Position numbers and translations under genes: made by a program
Assembly: GCA_900318145.1 (NCBI GenBank)
Contig: ONJM01000004.1
Span: forward strand, 82,294-146,293
Direction: 5' to 3'
Origin: an uncultured Eubacteriales bacterium
Lineage (GTDB): Bacteria; Bacillota; Clostridia; Christensenellales; Aristaeellaceae
DNA: 64,000 bases
The notes under the pieces: generated by a model
What the model saw: only the letters and a program-made list of their open reading frames with translations
Told to the model about the DNA's origin: nothing
The model's database searches: none
Shown here: positions 36,367-43,418 of the stretch, one piece after another
How positions within the stretch are numbered: the stretch's first letter is position 1
Layout of the letters: the number at the start of each line of letters is the position of its first letter

Positions 36367-36633
36367 TTGCGGATTAAGGAAGGATATGTGCTCAAGAAAC
36401 TAGGCACAGGATTTGTGGTGGTGACCATTGGAGAAGCCAGCAAGAACTTTAATGGCTTCATCCGCTTAAATTCTACCGGAGCGTTCATATGGCAGCGGAT
36501 AGAAGCAGGAGATGATACCCGGGAAAAGCTGATTGCGTCAATGAAGTCATATTATACGGACATGGATGAGCAGACTGCCCGGGAAGACCTGGAGGAACTC
36601 CTGAAGGGTGTGGCGTTCGCACTGGAAGAATGA
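36367..36633 (+). CDS. PqqD-like RiPP recognition protein (copy 1)
   Basis: 88 aa with the winged-helix PqqD fold signature: IKEGYVLKKLGTGFVVVTIG, then RLNSTGAFIWQRIE, and a C-terminal helix pair with EEQ-type acids. PqqD-like proteins bind leader peptides of RiPP precursors and hand them to the modifying enzyme. The best start is TTG 36367: GGAGG lies 8 bases upstream, the previous stop is 36363-36365, and the resulting N-terminus (M-R-I-K-E-G) is the family norm. A start at ATG 36352 would place the gene inside the epimerase. Similar proteins lie at 38033 and 49542. Confidence 0.85.
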   Translation: MRIKEGYVLKKLGTGFVVVTIGEASKNFNGFIRLNSTGAFIWQRIEAGDDTREKLIASMKSYYTDMDEQTAREDLEELLKGVAFALEE

Positions 36634-36685
36634 CAGGCGGTTTTTGCCGGAAATTAATGATTTTTGCTACTGATTTGATCTTTAT

Positions 36686-36737
36686 CTATAACTTCTATAA
36701 CTTTTTTCTTGACGGATGCTATTTCTTTTGTTAACAT
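36686..36737 (+). promoter_or_regulatory. sigma-A promoter with tandem 9-bp repeats upstream
   Basis: TTGACG (36709-36714) and TAACAT (36732-36737) are separated by 17 bases. Directly upstream, CTATAACTT occurs twice in tandem (36686-36694 and 36695-36703), five bases before the -35, a placement that suits an activator or response regulator. The promoter is 60 bases before the Cys-rich precursor gene. The 164-base gap after the first PqqD-like gene holds nothing else I can see. Confidence 0.7.
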
Positions 36738-36797
36738 AAAAAAGCTAAATTGATTTTTGTGCAATGGTATGCTTTGGGATTATGGGGAGGTTATCAC

Positions 36798-37070
36798 ATG
36801 AAGAAGTACGAGAAGCCGGAATTTGAAGTGCTGGATTTTAACTTTGCAGAGTTTATGACGGGTTCAGCGGGCACCCCCTGCAGCGGGTATACGGATTCTG
36901 TAGGTCATTACTGTGGATCGTATGTACCGGGGTCGTCGTGTTCATCCTGGACTACGCCGAGCTTTAGCCACGGTTCCTGCAATAACTATAACGGAAAGAA
37001 ATGCTATGGCTATACAGATAGTACGCATAGTTATTGCGCTGAGTATGGAATAAGCTGCGGAAGTTTTTAA
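36798..37070 (+). CDS. candidate RiPP precursor, Cys-rich with duplicated core (90 aa)
   Basis: Small peptide with a leader-like start (MKKYEKPEFEVLDFNFAEFM, then TGS) of the pattern seen in clostridial RiPP precursors, and a core rich in Cys, Gly, Ser, Tyr. Seven cysteines lie at 28, 39, 48, 61, 69, 80 and 87. Two blocks match: C-SGYTDSVGHY-C and C-YGYTDSTHSY-C, each with ten residues between the cysteines. A radical SAM/SPASM enzyme downstream could make thioether crosslinks from them (inference). ATG 36798 has GGGGAGG 7 bases upstream; the frame extends further up without a site. It has its own promoter and terminator. Confidence 0.75.
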   Translation: MKKYEKPEFEVLDFNFAEFMTGSAGTPCSGYTDSVGHYCGSYVPGSSCSSWTTPSFSHGSCNNYNGKKCYGYTDSTHSYCAEYGISCGSF

Positions 37071-37124
37071 TCTTTTCCTTCTATTGTTTTTATACATTCT
37101 GGTGTTATGCAAATACGTTATCCG

Positions 37125-37154
37125 CGCCTTCGGGATAAAACCGAAGGTGTTTTT
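37125..37154 (+). terminator. intrinsic terminator after the Cys-rich precursor
   Basis: CCTTCGG (37127-37133) pairs with CCGAAGG (37141-37147) around a seven-base A-rich loop, followed by TGTTTTT. It sits 55 bases after the precursor stop. The 235 bases after it (to 37390) hold no convincing gene: one open frame of about 60 codons ends at about 37410 but has no start codon with a ribosome site. Confidence 0.75.
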
Positions 37155-37390
37155 ATGCAAAACGTAATATAATTGTAACATGTTGCTTGCTGCTTCGGGG
37201 TGACGTATTCCGATTTTATGCGTATAAAAAGATGAAAGGATTCAAAAGGAAACAAATGAAAGTCAGGACCTGGCGAAACCTTTAAAAGTGCTCAATCAGA
37301 GAGAAAAATATCTTCTTGGAAGGGAGGCGGCAGAAAAAAATACTGGAGTTTTTACAGCCAAATCGAGGATATCATATGCGCAGAAAATCG

Positions 37391-37419
37391 TTGACAGGGA
37401 ACAGGTTTAAGTGTATACT
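37391..37419 (+). promoter_or_regulatory. strong sigma-A promoter for precursor genes
   Basis: TTGACA (37391-37396), 17-base spacer, TATACT (37414-37419): a near-consensus promoter. It would start transcription near 37426, leaving a leader of about 90 bases before the 77-aa precursor gene. Strong dedicated promoters are expected for precursor peptides. Confidence 0.8.
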
Positions 37420-37515
37420 ATAAATGCTATATGCTGATTGCTTTTCATGTGTATAGCAAGTAGACTCAAGTGCAAGCAAATTTTTAAATTTTGATTATGG
37501 ATAGGGGGTTTTTCA

Positions 37516-37749
37516 ATGTCAGATCGTATTGAGCTTAATGAGCAGGAACTGGATCAGGTTGTTGGTGGTGCGTTCCATTATAATTACGCTGAAGATGGAA
37601 GCATGACCTGCCGTGTAGATGGTGCGGATACTTATCATTGTACTGCGAATGCGAAGGATCAAATTTCCGCTTACATTATTACACATAAGGGCTGCACCTT
37701 AAATGACGTGATCAATTATGCTACCCAGAATGGTTATTTCTGGAATTAA
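37516..37749 (+). CDS. candidate precursor peptide with double-glycine leader (77 aa)
   Basis: The start MSDRIELNEQELDQVVGG is a classic acidic leader ending in Gly-Gly at 17-18, as in class II bacteriocin-type peptides. The remainder of 59 residues has cysteines at 32, 42 and 60 and many Tyr, Asn and His residues. The exporter downstream has no C39 peptidase domain, so the S26-type peptidase or a protease elsewhere would have to cleave. GGGGG lies seven bases before ATG 37516, behind a near-consensus promoter. Function unknown; a bacteriocin or signal is possible. Confidence 0.75.
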   Translation: MSDRIELNEQELDQVVGGAFHYNYAEDGSMTCRVDGADTYHCTANAKDQISAYIITHKGCTLNDVINYATQNGYFWN

Positions 37750-37768
37750 AAACAGGGGGTAACGATTT

Positions 37769-37936
37769 ATGAAGCGCAATTATGATGGACTCGAGGCCGT
37801 GAAGATCCAGTTCGCAAACAATGACGTTATTGCCAGCAGTAACTGTGTGTCGATGATTCAGCTTGAACTGGAGAATGGTATCTGCATTAGTGATGAATGG
37901 CAATGGCAGATTACTTATATAGGTGATCAAGGTTAA
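37769..37936 (+). CDS. candidate RiPP precursor (55 aa)
   Basis: Short gene, 19 bases after the previous one, with GGGGG about 10 bases before the ATG. The leader-like start MKRNYDGLEAVKIQFANNDV, then IASS, resembles that of the 90-aa precursor (basic-aromatic start, E-x-V/hydrophobic-x-F, acidic residue, hydrophobics, Ser). The core has two cysteines (26 and 39) and ends EWQWQITYIGDQG. Too small for routine calls. It is followed by a hairpin that separates it from the PqqD-like and radical SAM genes. Confidence 0.65.
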   Translation: MKRNYDGLEAVKIQFANNDVIASSNCVSMIQLELENGICISDEWQWQITYIGDQG

Positions 37937-37958
37937 TTAACATAATAATGTTATGATG

Positions 37959-38001
37959 CATAACAGGGGCCAATAAATGGCACCCTGTTATGTTGTTTTA
38001 C
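37959..38001 (+). terminator. strong hairpin terminator/attenuator between precursors and enzymes
   Basis: CATAACAGGG (37959-37968) pairs perfectly with CCCTGTTATG (37983-37992); three further pairs (GCC with GGC) form after one bulged base, with a seven-base AT loop, followed by a U-rich tail (TTGTTTTA). No separate promoter for the PqqD-like gene is evident, so partial read-through would give many precursor transcripts and few enzyme transcripts (inference). Confidence 0.8.
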
Positions 38002-38032
38002 GAGAGATTTTAATTTGAAAGGATGCATTGTA

Positions 38033-38299
38033 ATGGTTTTAAAATCCGGATTTGAACTGGTGGAAATTGCCGATGAACATATGGTGATACCTGTTGGGGA
38101 TCATGCTGCTTCATTTCAGGGAGTTGTAGCATTGAGCGAAGCTGCCTACTTTTTACTTGGGAATCTGAAAACTCCCAAGACAAGCGATGAACTACTTAAC
38201 CTGCTAATCAATGAGTATGAAGTAGATAAGGATACAGCCAAAAAAGACTTGGATGATTTAGTGAAAAAACTATTAGACCTCGGCATTGTTGAAGAATAA
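38033..38299 (+). CDS. PqqD-like RiPP recognition protein (copy 2)
   Basis: 88 aa with VLKSGFELVEIADEHMVIPV at the N-terminal strand pair, VALSEAAYFLLGNLK, and a C-terminal helical part TSDELLNLLINEYEVDKDTA ending DLGIVEE, all typical of PqqD-like proteins. ATG 38033 has GAAAGGA 9 bases upstream; an upstream in-frame TTG would bury that site. Directly precedes the radical SAM gene, so it most likely presents precursor leaders to it. Confidence 0.85.
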   Translation: MVLKSGFELVEIADEHMVIPVGDHAASFQGVVALSEAAYFLLGNLKTPKTSDELLNLLINEYEVDKDTAKKDLDDLVKKLLDLGIVEE

Positions 38300-38310
38300 A
38301 CAAACGTTCG

Positions 38311-39477
38311 ATGTGTAAACAATACAATAATATGAATAATAAAGAACCTCATTCTCTTGTTGAATTAGCCAAGTGTCTTCAGGAGAAAAATGTATCAGAC
38401 GTAGAGTCTAAACTAATTTTTGTGCGCTTTATTGAAAACAAGGCACGTACTTGTGGCATTCCTCTTACTGGTAAATTTGAATTAACTCCATTATGCAATC
38501 TTGATTGCAAAATGTGTTATGTGCATCTGGACAATTCAAAATACAAAGCGACAAAACTGTTGAAGGTTAATGAGTGGAAGAAATTAATCCATCAGGCATA
38601 TCAGTCCGGAATGAGGAATGCGTCCATTACAGGGGGAGAATGCCTCACTTATCCCGGTTTTGATGAATTATATGTATACTTCCATAGTCTTGGGATAAAG
38701 CCAGGAATACTTTCAAACGGTATTCTGATCGATCAGGAAAAGATTAAATTGTTCTCCGCTTATCCTCCTCAAATAATACAGATTTCACTATACGGAAGCT
38801 CAGAAGATGCATATGAGAAAGTAACCGGACGAAGAGTGTTTCATACGGTTTATAACAATCTGCAGATGATTCGTGATTCCGGAATTCCTGTAAAGATCAC
38901 TATTACACCTAATTCTTTTATGAGGGAGGATATTATACCGCTATTGGAAACTGCAAAAAGCCTTGGGATCCAAACGAATATCAACGCAAACCTGATTCCG
39001 CCCAGAAAAAACACCGGTCGGGAGGTTCATGACCTTACAGTTGATGAATACGTGGAAATATACAAAATCCAAAATATGATGAATAATAAGACTCCTATAG
39101 AAGTGGATCCTCTTGAACTGCCTGATGAAAGCCATGAAGGAATCAAGAGGTTTGGATTGTTATGCGGGGCAGGCAGAAGTTCATTTGGAATAAAATATGA
39201 TGGAAGTATGTGCCCATGCCTTTCATTGGGGGACATATCTGTGGATGTATTGGAATCCGGATTTGAATCAGCATGGAAACAAATCAATAGTATCGCAAAA
39301 AACTATCCCTTACCGGAAGAATGCGGCACATGTGTATATCAAGATCGATGCCTCCTTTGTGTAGCAATGCACAGCAATGCACCTGCTGCAGGTCATTGTG
39401 ATCCAAGAATATGTGAGCGCACAAAGAAACTAATTTCAGCAGGATTTATTCCTGTGCCAGTTCAAAACAAGGATTAA
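38311..39477 (+). CDS. radical SAM/SPASM peptide-modifying enzyme
   Basis: 388 aa. The SAM [4Fe-4S] motif is C62-x3-C66-x2-C69 (CNLDCKMCY), followed by the SITGGECLTYPGF loop and the QISLYGSS strand. The C-terminal SPASM region has cysteines in LLCGAGRSSFG, CPCLSL, CGTCVYQDRCLLC and GHCDPRICER, enough for two auxiliary clusters. SPASM enzymes next to PqqD-like proteins make thioether, C-C or similar crosslinks in peptides. The likely substrates are the Cys-containing peptides at 36798 and 37769. No clear ribosome site; ATG 38332 is an alternative start. Confidence 0.88.
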   Translation: MCKQYNNMNNKEPHSLVELAKCLQEKNVSDVESKLIFVRFIENKARTCGIPLTGKFELTPLCNLDCKMCYVHLDNSKYKATKLLKVNEWKKLIHQAYQSGMRNASITGGECLTYPGFDELYVYFHSLGIKPGILSNGILIDQEKIKLFSAYPPQIIQISLYGSSEDAYEKVTGRRVFHTVYNNLQMIRDSGIPVKITITPNSFMREDIIPLLETAKSLGIQTNINANLIPPRKNTGREVHDLTVDEYVEIYKIQNMMNNKTPIEVDPLELPDESHEGIKRFGLLCGAGRSSFGIKYDGSMCPCLSLGDISVDVLESGFESAWKQINSIAKNYPLPEECGTCVYQDRCLLCVAMHSNAPAAGHCDPRICERTKKLISAGFIPVPVQNKD

Positions 39478-40256
39478 TGGATATGGGTAATACTTGTAAT
39501 GATACTATCTTTTTTTGTAAGATCAGTTTAGCAGGAAAGAAGATAGAAATTGAAAGCAGAAACAAACATGTTCTTGCACTATGTAAAAACTACCTGGATC
39601 AATTTGAGCATCCTGATTTTGTGATTCAGGCATCTCAAAGTGAAATTGACCAGGAAATGCAAAATGTTTACGGAAGTTTCCTTCATAAAAAGACGGCAGA
39701 AAAAGAAATAGCTGCTGAATGTACCGGTATAGAATCAAATGTTATCTACCGTAAGATTGCAGATGCCATGCTGAACTGTGAGACTATTCTCATGCATGGG
39801 GCTGCAATTGCTGTTGATCAAAAGTGCTATGTATTTATTGCTCCTAGCGGCACCGGAAAAACAACACAAATCAATCATTGGCTGGATTGTATTCCGGGCA
39901 CAATAGTAGTGAATGGAGATAAACCGTTGGTCAATGTAAAAACAGAACTTGTTTACGGAACCCCCTGGTGCGGTAAAGAAGGAATGAACAGTAATGCTGC
40001 TGCAAAATTAGCTGGTATCATCATTGTTGAGCGCAGCAAAACAAATTCCATTATACCAATTTCTTTCAAAGAAATGCTGCCATCTCTTTTAAAACAAGTA
40101 TATATTCCAGAAGAAGAAAACAAGAAAATACAGGCCTATAAGCTGATCGGACAGCTTGCAGATGTTTCCTGTTACCGGCTGTTATGCAATATAAACCGAG
40201 AGTCTGCCATAATTGCTTACGATGGGATCAAGAAAAATGAACGAAACAAGGAATAG
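39477..40256 (+). CDS. HPr-kinase-like P-loop protein of RiPP cluster
   Basis: 259 aa. The central HGAAIAVDQKCYVFIAPSGTGKTTQ region has a Walker A loop preceded by the strand pattern of HPr kinase/PEPCK-like proteins, and VVNGDKPLVN follows as the acidic loop. Length is shorter than true HprK, and the regulatory N-terminal domain is missing. Relatives in some lasso-peptide clusters phosphorylate the precursor; elsewhere their role is unknown. The ATG shares a base with the previous stop (TAATG). The end overlaps the peptidase gene. Confidence 0.7.
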   Translation: MDMGNTCNDTIFFCKISLAGKKIEIESRNKHVLALCKNYLDQFEHPDFVIQASQSEIDQEMQNVYGSFLHKKTAEKEIAAECTGIESNVIYRKIADAMLNCETILMHGAAIAVDQKCYVFIAPSGTGKTTQINHWLDCIPGTIVVNGDKPLVNVKTELVYGTPWCGKEGMNSNAAAKLAGIIIVERSKTNSIIPISFKEMLPSLLKQVYIPEEENKKIQAYKLIGQLADVSCYRLLCNINRESAIIAYDGIKKNERNKE

Positions 40257-40722
40257 CGTGAAACCTGAAAACAAAAAGTATACATTTGAAGAATTGCTTA
40301 ATGAACGGGATCATATTGTTTATACCAATGTGGGAAACAGCATGATGCCTCTTCTCCGACAGCGAAAAGATATTATTGAAATAAAGAAAAAGGGATCTGA
40401 ACGATGCAAGAAATATGATGTAGTTTTCTACAAACGCAGGGAAAGGTATCTTTTACACAGGATCATTAAGGTGCTACCAGATGGATATCTTATTGCCGGA
40501 GATCACTGTACGGTCATAGAGCGGGATATAAAAGACAAGGACATTCTTGGCAAAATGACCCGGGTGATCCGGAACGGGAAAAGTATCACGCCGGATAATT
40601 TCTTTTACAAGCTCTATGTCCACCTCTGGTGCGACTGCTATCCGGTCCGGATGTGGATTATCCGGACAAAGCAGCGGACCTGGCGAGTATTGAGCAGAAT
40701 CAAGCATAGGGTGTTGGGATGA
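40237..40722 (+). CDS. S24/S26-type signal-peptidase-like protein
   Basis: 161 aa. GNSMMPLL holds the catalytic Ser35, and YDVVFYKRRERYLLHRIIKV contains His74-Arg where bacterial enzymes have Lys, the arrangement of the archaeal/ER S26B branch; IAGDHCTVIERD is the third block. No obvious membrane anchor, though the C-terminus (FFYKLYVHLWCDCYPVRMWI) is hydrophobic and aromatic. It is the best candidate for removing leaders, because the exporter has no peptidase. I chose ATG 40237, overlapping the previous gene by 20 bases; a longer TTG start is possible. Confidence 0.75.
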   Translation: MNETRNSVKPENKKYTFEELLNERDHIVYTNVGNSMMPLLRQRKDIIEIKKKGSERCKKYDVVFYKRRERYLLHRIIKVLPDGYLIAGDHCTVIERDIKDKDILGKMTRVIRNGKSITPDNFFYKLYVHLWCDCYPVRMWIIRTKQRTWRVLSRIKHRVLG

Positions 40723-42401
40723 ACAGAAGCATTCGGAAAATCAAGGAAATATTCAGCGGCCCTGCTCTGCGGGCGGTTTACCGGTGGAGCAAGCCAGCGC
40801 ACGGATCGATCGCCCTGATTTCTGTGATCGGAATCGTCAGTTCCCTTATGTCCCTGGGGGTTACCCTGGTGACGAAGAACCTGATCGACGGGGCTACGGG
40901 CGGTAAGGAATCCGCGCTGTGGGCCTGGGGGATTACACTGGTTGCGCTGATTGCCGGGAACCGGCTTCTGACGGCCCTGACCGGCTATATCCGGATCAAA
41001 GCATCCGCAACGCTGCAAAAGCATCTGCAGGGAATGGTGACCGAATCCCTGATGAGCAAGGAGTATCCGGCACTGAAACCCTTCCACAGCGGAGAACTGG
41101 TGAGCCGGGTGTTTTCGGATGTCTCTGTGGTGAAAAACGGGGTACTGGGTCTGCTGCCGTCCCTGCTGCAGATTTCGGTTTCCTTTGTCGGCGCTGCGGT
41201 GATCCTGATCACCATGGACTGGCGGTTTGTGCCGGTGCTGATCCTTGCGTCAGTCCTCGGGAGCCTGATGGCGGTAGCTTTCCGTGAACCGATGAAGCGG
41301 CGGCACAAGCGGATGCAGGAGGCGGAAGCAAAGCTGCATGCGTCCACACAGGAAACACTGGAGAATGTTCGGCTGATCAAAGCATCCGTTTCCGAAGAGC
41401 GGGCGCTGGACACCATGGATGAACACCGGGAGCATCTGGTCAGTGAACAGATGCGGAACGGGAAGCTTTCCATCCTGTTCCACAACGGAATGGGAGTCGC
41501 TTTTGACATCTCCTGGCTGCTGTGCAACCTGTGGGGCTGCGTTAAGATCTACCATGGAACGTTTACTTACGGATCCCTGGCGGCGCTGATCCAGCTGATC
41601 GGTCGGATCCAGAGCCCGATTGCCAGCGCGGTGGAGCTGGTCAGCCAGATGTACGGGGTGACGGCCTCAGCAGAACGCTTGCTGGAAGTGGTCGGACTGC
41701 CGGATGAGGAAGCCGGAATCCGGATCGGGTCGTTTGATGAGATCCGGCTGGAGAAGGTCAATTTCCAGTATGAGGACAGCCGGGAAGATGTGCTGGTTGA
41801 TATAAACGGAAGGATCCGGCGCGGGGATTTCGTGGCGCTGACGGGAATTTCCGGCGGTGGAAAGTCAAGCCTGTTCCAGCTGCTCCTGGGAATTTACAAG
41901 CCTGTGAGTGGATCGGTGCTGTTTGTTTCAGACGGAAAAGAGATCCCGGCGGCAAAGGGAACCCGAGGCTTGTTTGCATATGTTCCGCAGGGGAATACCC
42001 TGATGTCCGGGACGCTGCGGGATAATCTGACGATGTTCACGGACGAGGCTTCGGAGGAAGCGATCGCGTCCGCGGTGCACGCGGCGTGCCTGGATGACCT
42101 GGTGGCGGAGATCGGGATGGACGCGAAGATCGGGGAGCGGGGCGTCGGGCTTTCGGAAGGCCAGGCGCAGCGGGTAGCTGTGGCCCGGGCCCTGCTGAGC
42201 GGCGCGCCGATTCTGCTGCTGGACGAAGCGACAAGCGCACTGGACGAGCGGACGGAAGCGAAGCTGCTGGAGAATATCGACGCTATGCGGGACAAGACGG
42301 TGATCATTGTGACGCACCGCAGGGCAGCACTGGCAATCTGCGACTATACACTGCATATCGAGAACGGGCATATGACGCGGATTGACGGCGCGAAGGAATA
42401 A
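40719..42401 (+). CDS. ABC exporter, fused membrane and ATPase domains
   Basis: 560 aa half-transporter. Six membrane helices occupy about residues 20-310. The ATPase domain has Walker A TGISGGGKSSL, the Q-loop, signature LSEGQAQRVAVARALL, Walker B ILLLDEATSALDE and the H-loop IVTHRR. No N-terminal C39 peptidase is present. It probably exports the modified peptides. The start overlaps the peptidase gene by ATGA, so the two are translationally coupled. GC-rich, unlike the AT-leaning radical SAM and HPrK-like genes before it. Confidence 0.88.
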   Translation: MNRSIRKIKEIFSGPALRAVYRWSKPAHGSIALISVIGIVSSLMSLGVTLVTKNLIDGATGGKESALWAWGITLVALIAGNRLLTALTGYIRIKASATLQKHLQGMVTESLMSKEYPALKPFHSGELVSRVFSDVSVVKNGVLGLLPSLLQISVSFVGAAVILITMDWRFVPVLILASVLGSLMAVAFREPMKRRHKRMQEAEAKLHASTQETLENVRLIKASVSEERALDTMDEHREHLVSEQMRNGKLSILFHNGMGVAFDISWLLCNLWGCVKIYHGTFTYGSLAALIQLIGRIQSPIASAVELVSQMYGVTASAERLLEVVGLPDEEAGIRIGSFDEIRLEKVNFQYEDSREDVLVDINGRIRRGDFVALTGISGGGKSSLFQLLLGIYKPVSGSVLFVSDGKEIPAAKGTRGLFAYVPQGNTLMSGTLRDNLTMFTDEASEEAIASAVHAACLDDLVAEIGMDAKIGERGVGLSEGQAQRVAVARALLSGAPILLLDEATSALDERTEAKLLENIDAMRDKTVIIVTHRRAALAICDYTLHIENGHMTRIDGAKE

Positions 42402-42429
42402 AATACAGGACTGGATGAAACGGGATCAA

Positions 42430-42459
42430 TGGACAAATAATGGAATCCCATGATAAAAT
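42430..42459 (+). promoter_or_regulatory. candidate promoter for the sigma-factor pair
   Basis: TGGACA (42430-42435), 18-base spacer, TAAAAT (42454-42459). Each box differs from consensus at one position. It lies in the 199-base gap between the exporter gene and the small gene at 42601. I see no terminator in this gap. Confidence 0.45.
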
Positions 42460-42600
42460 AAAGACAGTATCCGGAAAGATGATTCACAGATCCATACCGG
42501 ACCCGCAATGCCCCAGGATTTGTCGGAGACGTTGCCTTCTTTCCGGGCTGTCCGTATAAACAATAAAGAGAATTCCGCAGGGAAGGAGGCCGGGCGCGGA

Positions 42601-42807
42601 GTGGAGAAAAAACTCAGTCTGCTTTTTGACTATCAGAAATTCGCGCAGAATCCGGAACTGCAGCGCGTGATCGACAAGGTACACGCACGCTTTTCCAAAC
42701 GGGAACTGAGCGACGAGGAAGCGGATCTCGTGGCAGCGGCGGGGCAGCCGGAGATGGCTTCACTGCGGAAGAAACCGCGGGAAAAAGAGAATGACGAAAT
42801 CCTCTGA
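42601..42807 (+). CDS. small acidic/basic protein upstream of ECF sigma factor
   Basis: 68 aa: LSLLFDYQKFAQNPELQRVI, then DKVHARFSKRELSDEEADLV, AAAGQPEM and a charged tail. I do not recognise the family. A GTG start is supported by AAGGAGG 11 bases upstream; the frame remains open further upstream without a site. It overlaps the sigma-factor gene by 17 bases, so it is probably coupled and may regulate or accompany the sigma factor. No membrane helix, so it is not a classical transmembrane anti-sigma factor. Confidence 0.6.
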   Translation: MEKKLSLLFDYQKFAQNPELQRVIDKVHARFSKRELSDEEADLVAAAGQPEMASLRKKPREKENDEIL

Positions 42808-43279
42808 GTGGGATGATATATACCGCCAGTACAGCGGCAGGGTGATGGGATACATGACAGCCCGGGTGCAGCGCCGGGAGGAAGCCGAGGACCTGTGCGC
42901 GGATGTGTTTGAAAAAGTATTCCGGAAGATGGAGGCCTACGACAAGGAAAAGGCCGCCATCGGGACCTGGATCTATACGATTGCGCGGAATACGGTGATT
43001 GACTATTACCGGAAAAACCGCCCGACCGCGGAACTGAACGAGAACCTGGCCTGGGACAAGGAGATCGACGAATCCATCCTGAAGGATGAGACACTGGAGG
43101 AGCTTGCTGCAGCGGTGGAGAAGCTTCCCCCGGATCTGCAGAATATCGTGGTGCTGGCATATTTTGAACGGATACCGCTCATCGAAGTGAGCAAAATTGT
43201 GCATTTCAGCTACCGGACTGTGAAACTGAAACACCAGAAAGCACTGAAACTGCTGCGGGAAAGCCTGGAGAAAGAATGA
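42791..43279 (+). CDS. ECF-type RNA polymerase sigma factor
   Basis: 162 aa. The sigma-2 region spans about residues 8-70 (YRQYSGRVMGYMTARV, EEAEDLCADVFEKVFRKM, GTWIYTIARNTVIDYYRK) and the sigma-4 region about 105-155 (LPPDLQNIVVLAYFERIPLI, EVSKIVHFSYRTVKLKHQKA). The linker is acidic. It lies just before the secreted repeat-protein gene, which could be its target; no sigma-4-type promoter can be recognised by eye. The 139-base gap that follows holds no gene. Confidence 0.88.
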   Translation: MTKSSEWDDIYRQYSGRVMGYMTARVQRREEAEDLCADVFEKVFRKMEAYDKEKAAIGTWIYTIARNTVIDYYRKNRPTAELNENLAWDKEIDESILKDETLEELAAAVEKLPPDLQNIVVLAYFERIPLIEVSKIVHFSYRTVKLKHQKALKLLRESLEKE

Positions 43280-43418
43280 ATCAGCATCGCGTTGAAGCAT
43301 TGGTTCTCCGGGCTTTATGCATTTATATCCCTCACCGGGAACGGAATGGCCGGCGTAGCGGAAAACGGAATATCCAGGAACAAAATAAATAACAGAGCAG
43401 AAACAGAGAGGAAAAGAC

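Noticed and set aside
37228-37410. Open frame of about 60 codons between the precursor genes
   Set aside because: Only a GTG at 37288 could start it, without a ribosome site, and it runs into the -10 region spacer of a strong promoter. No family is recognisable.
37516-37749. Lanthipeptide precursor
   Set aside because: There is a double-glycine leader and Cys residues, but no LanB, LanC, LanM or LanKC-type gene in the window.
36367-42401. Lasso peptide cluster
   Set aside because: PqqD-like and HPr-kinase-like genes fit, but there is no asparagine-synthetase-like cyclase or transglutaminase-like protease, and precursors lack the usual core start.
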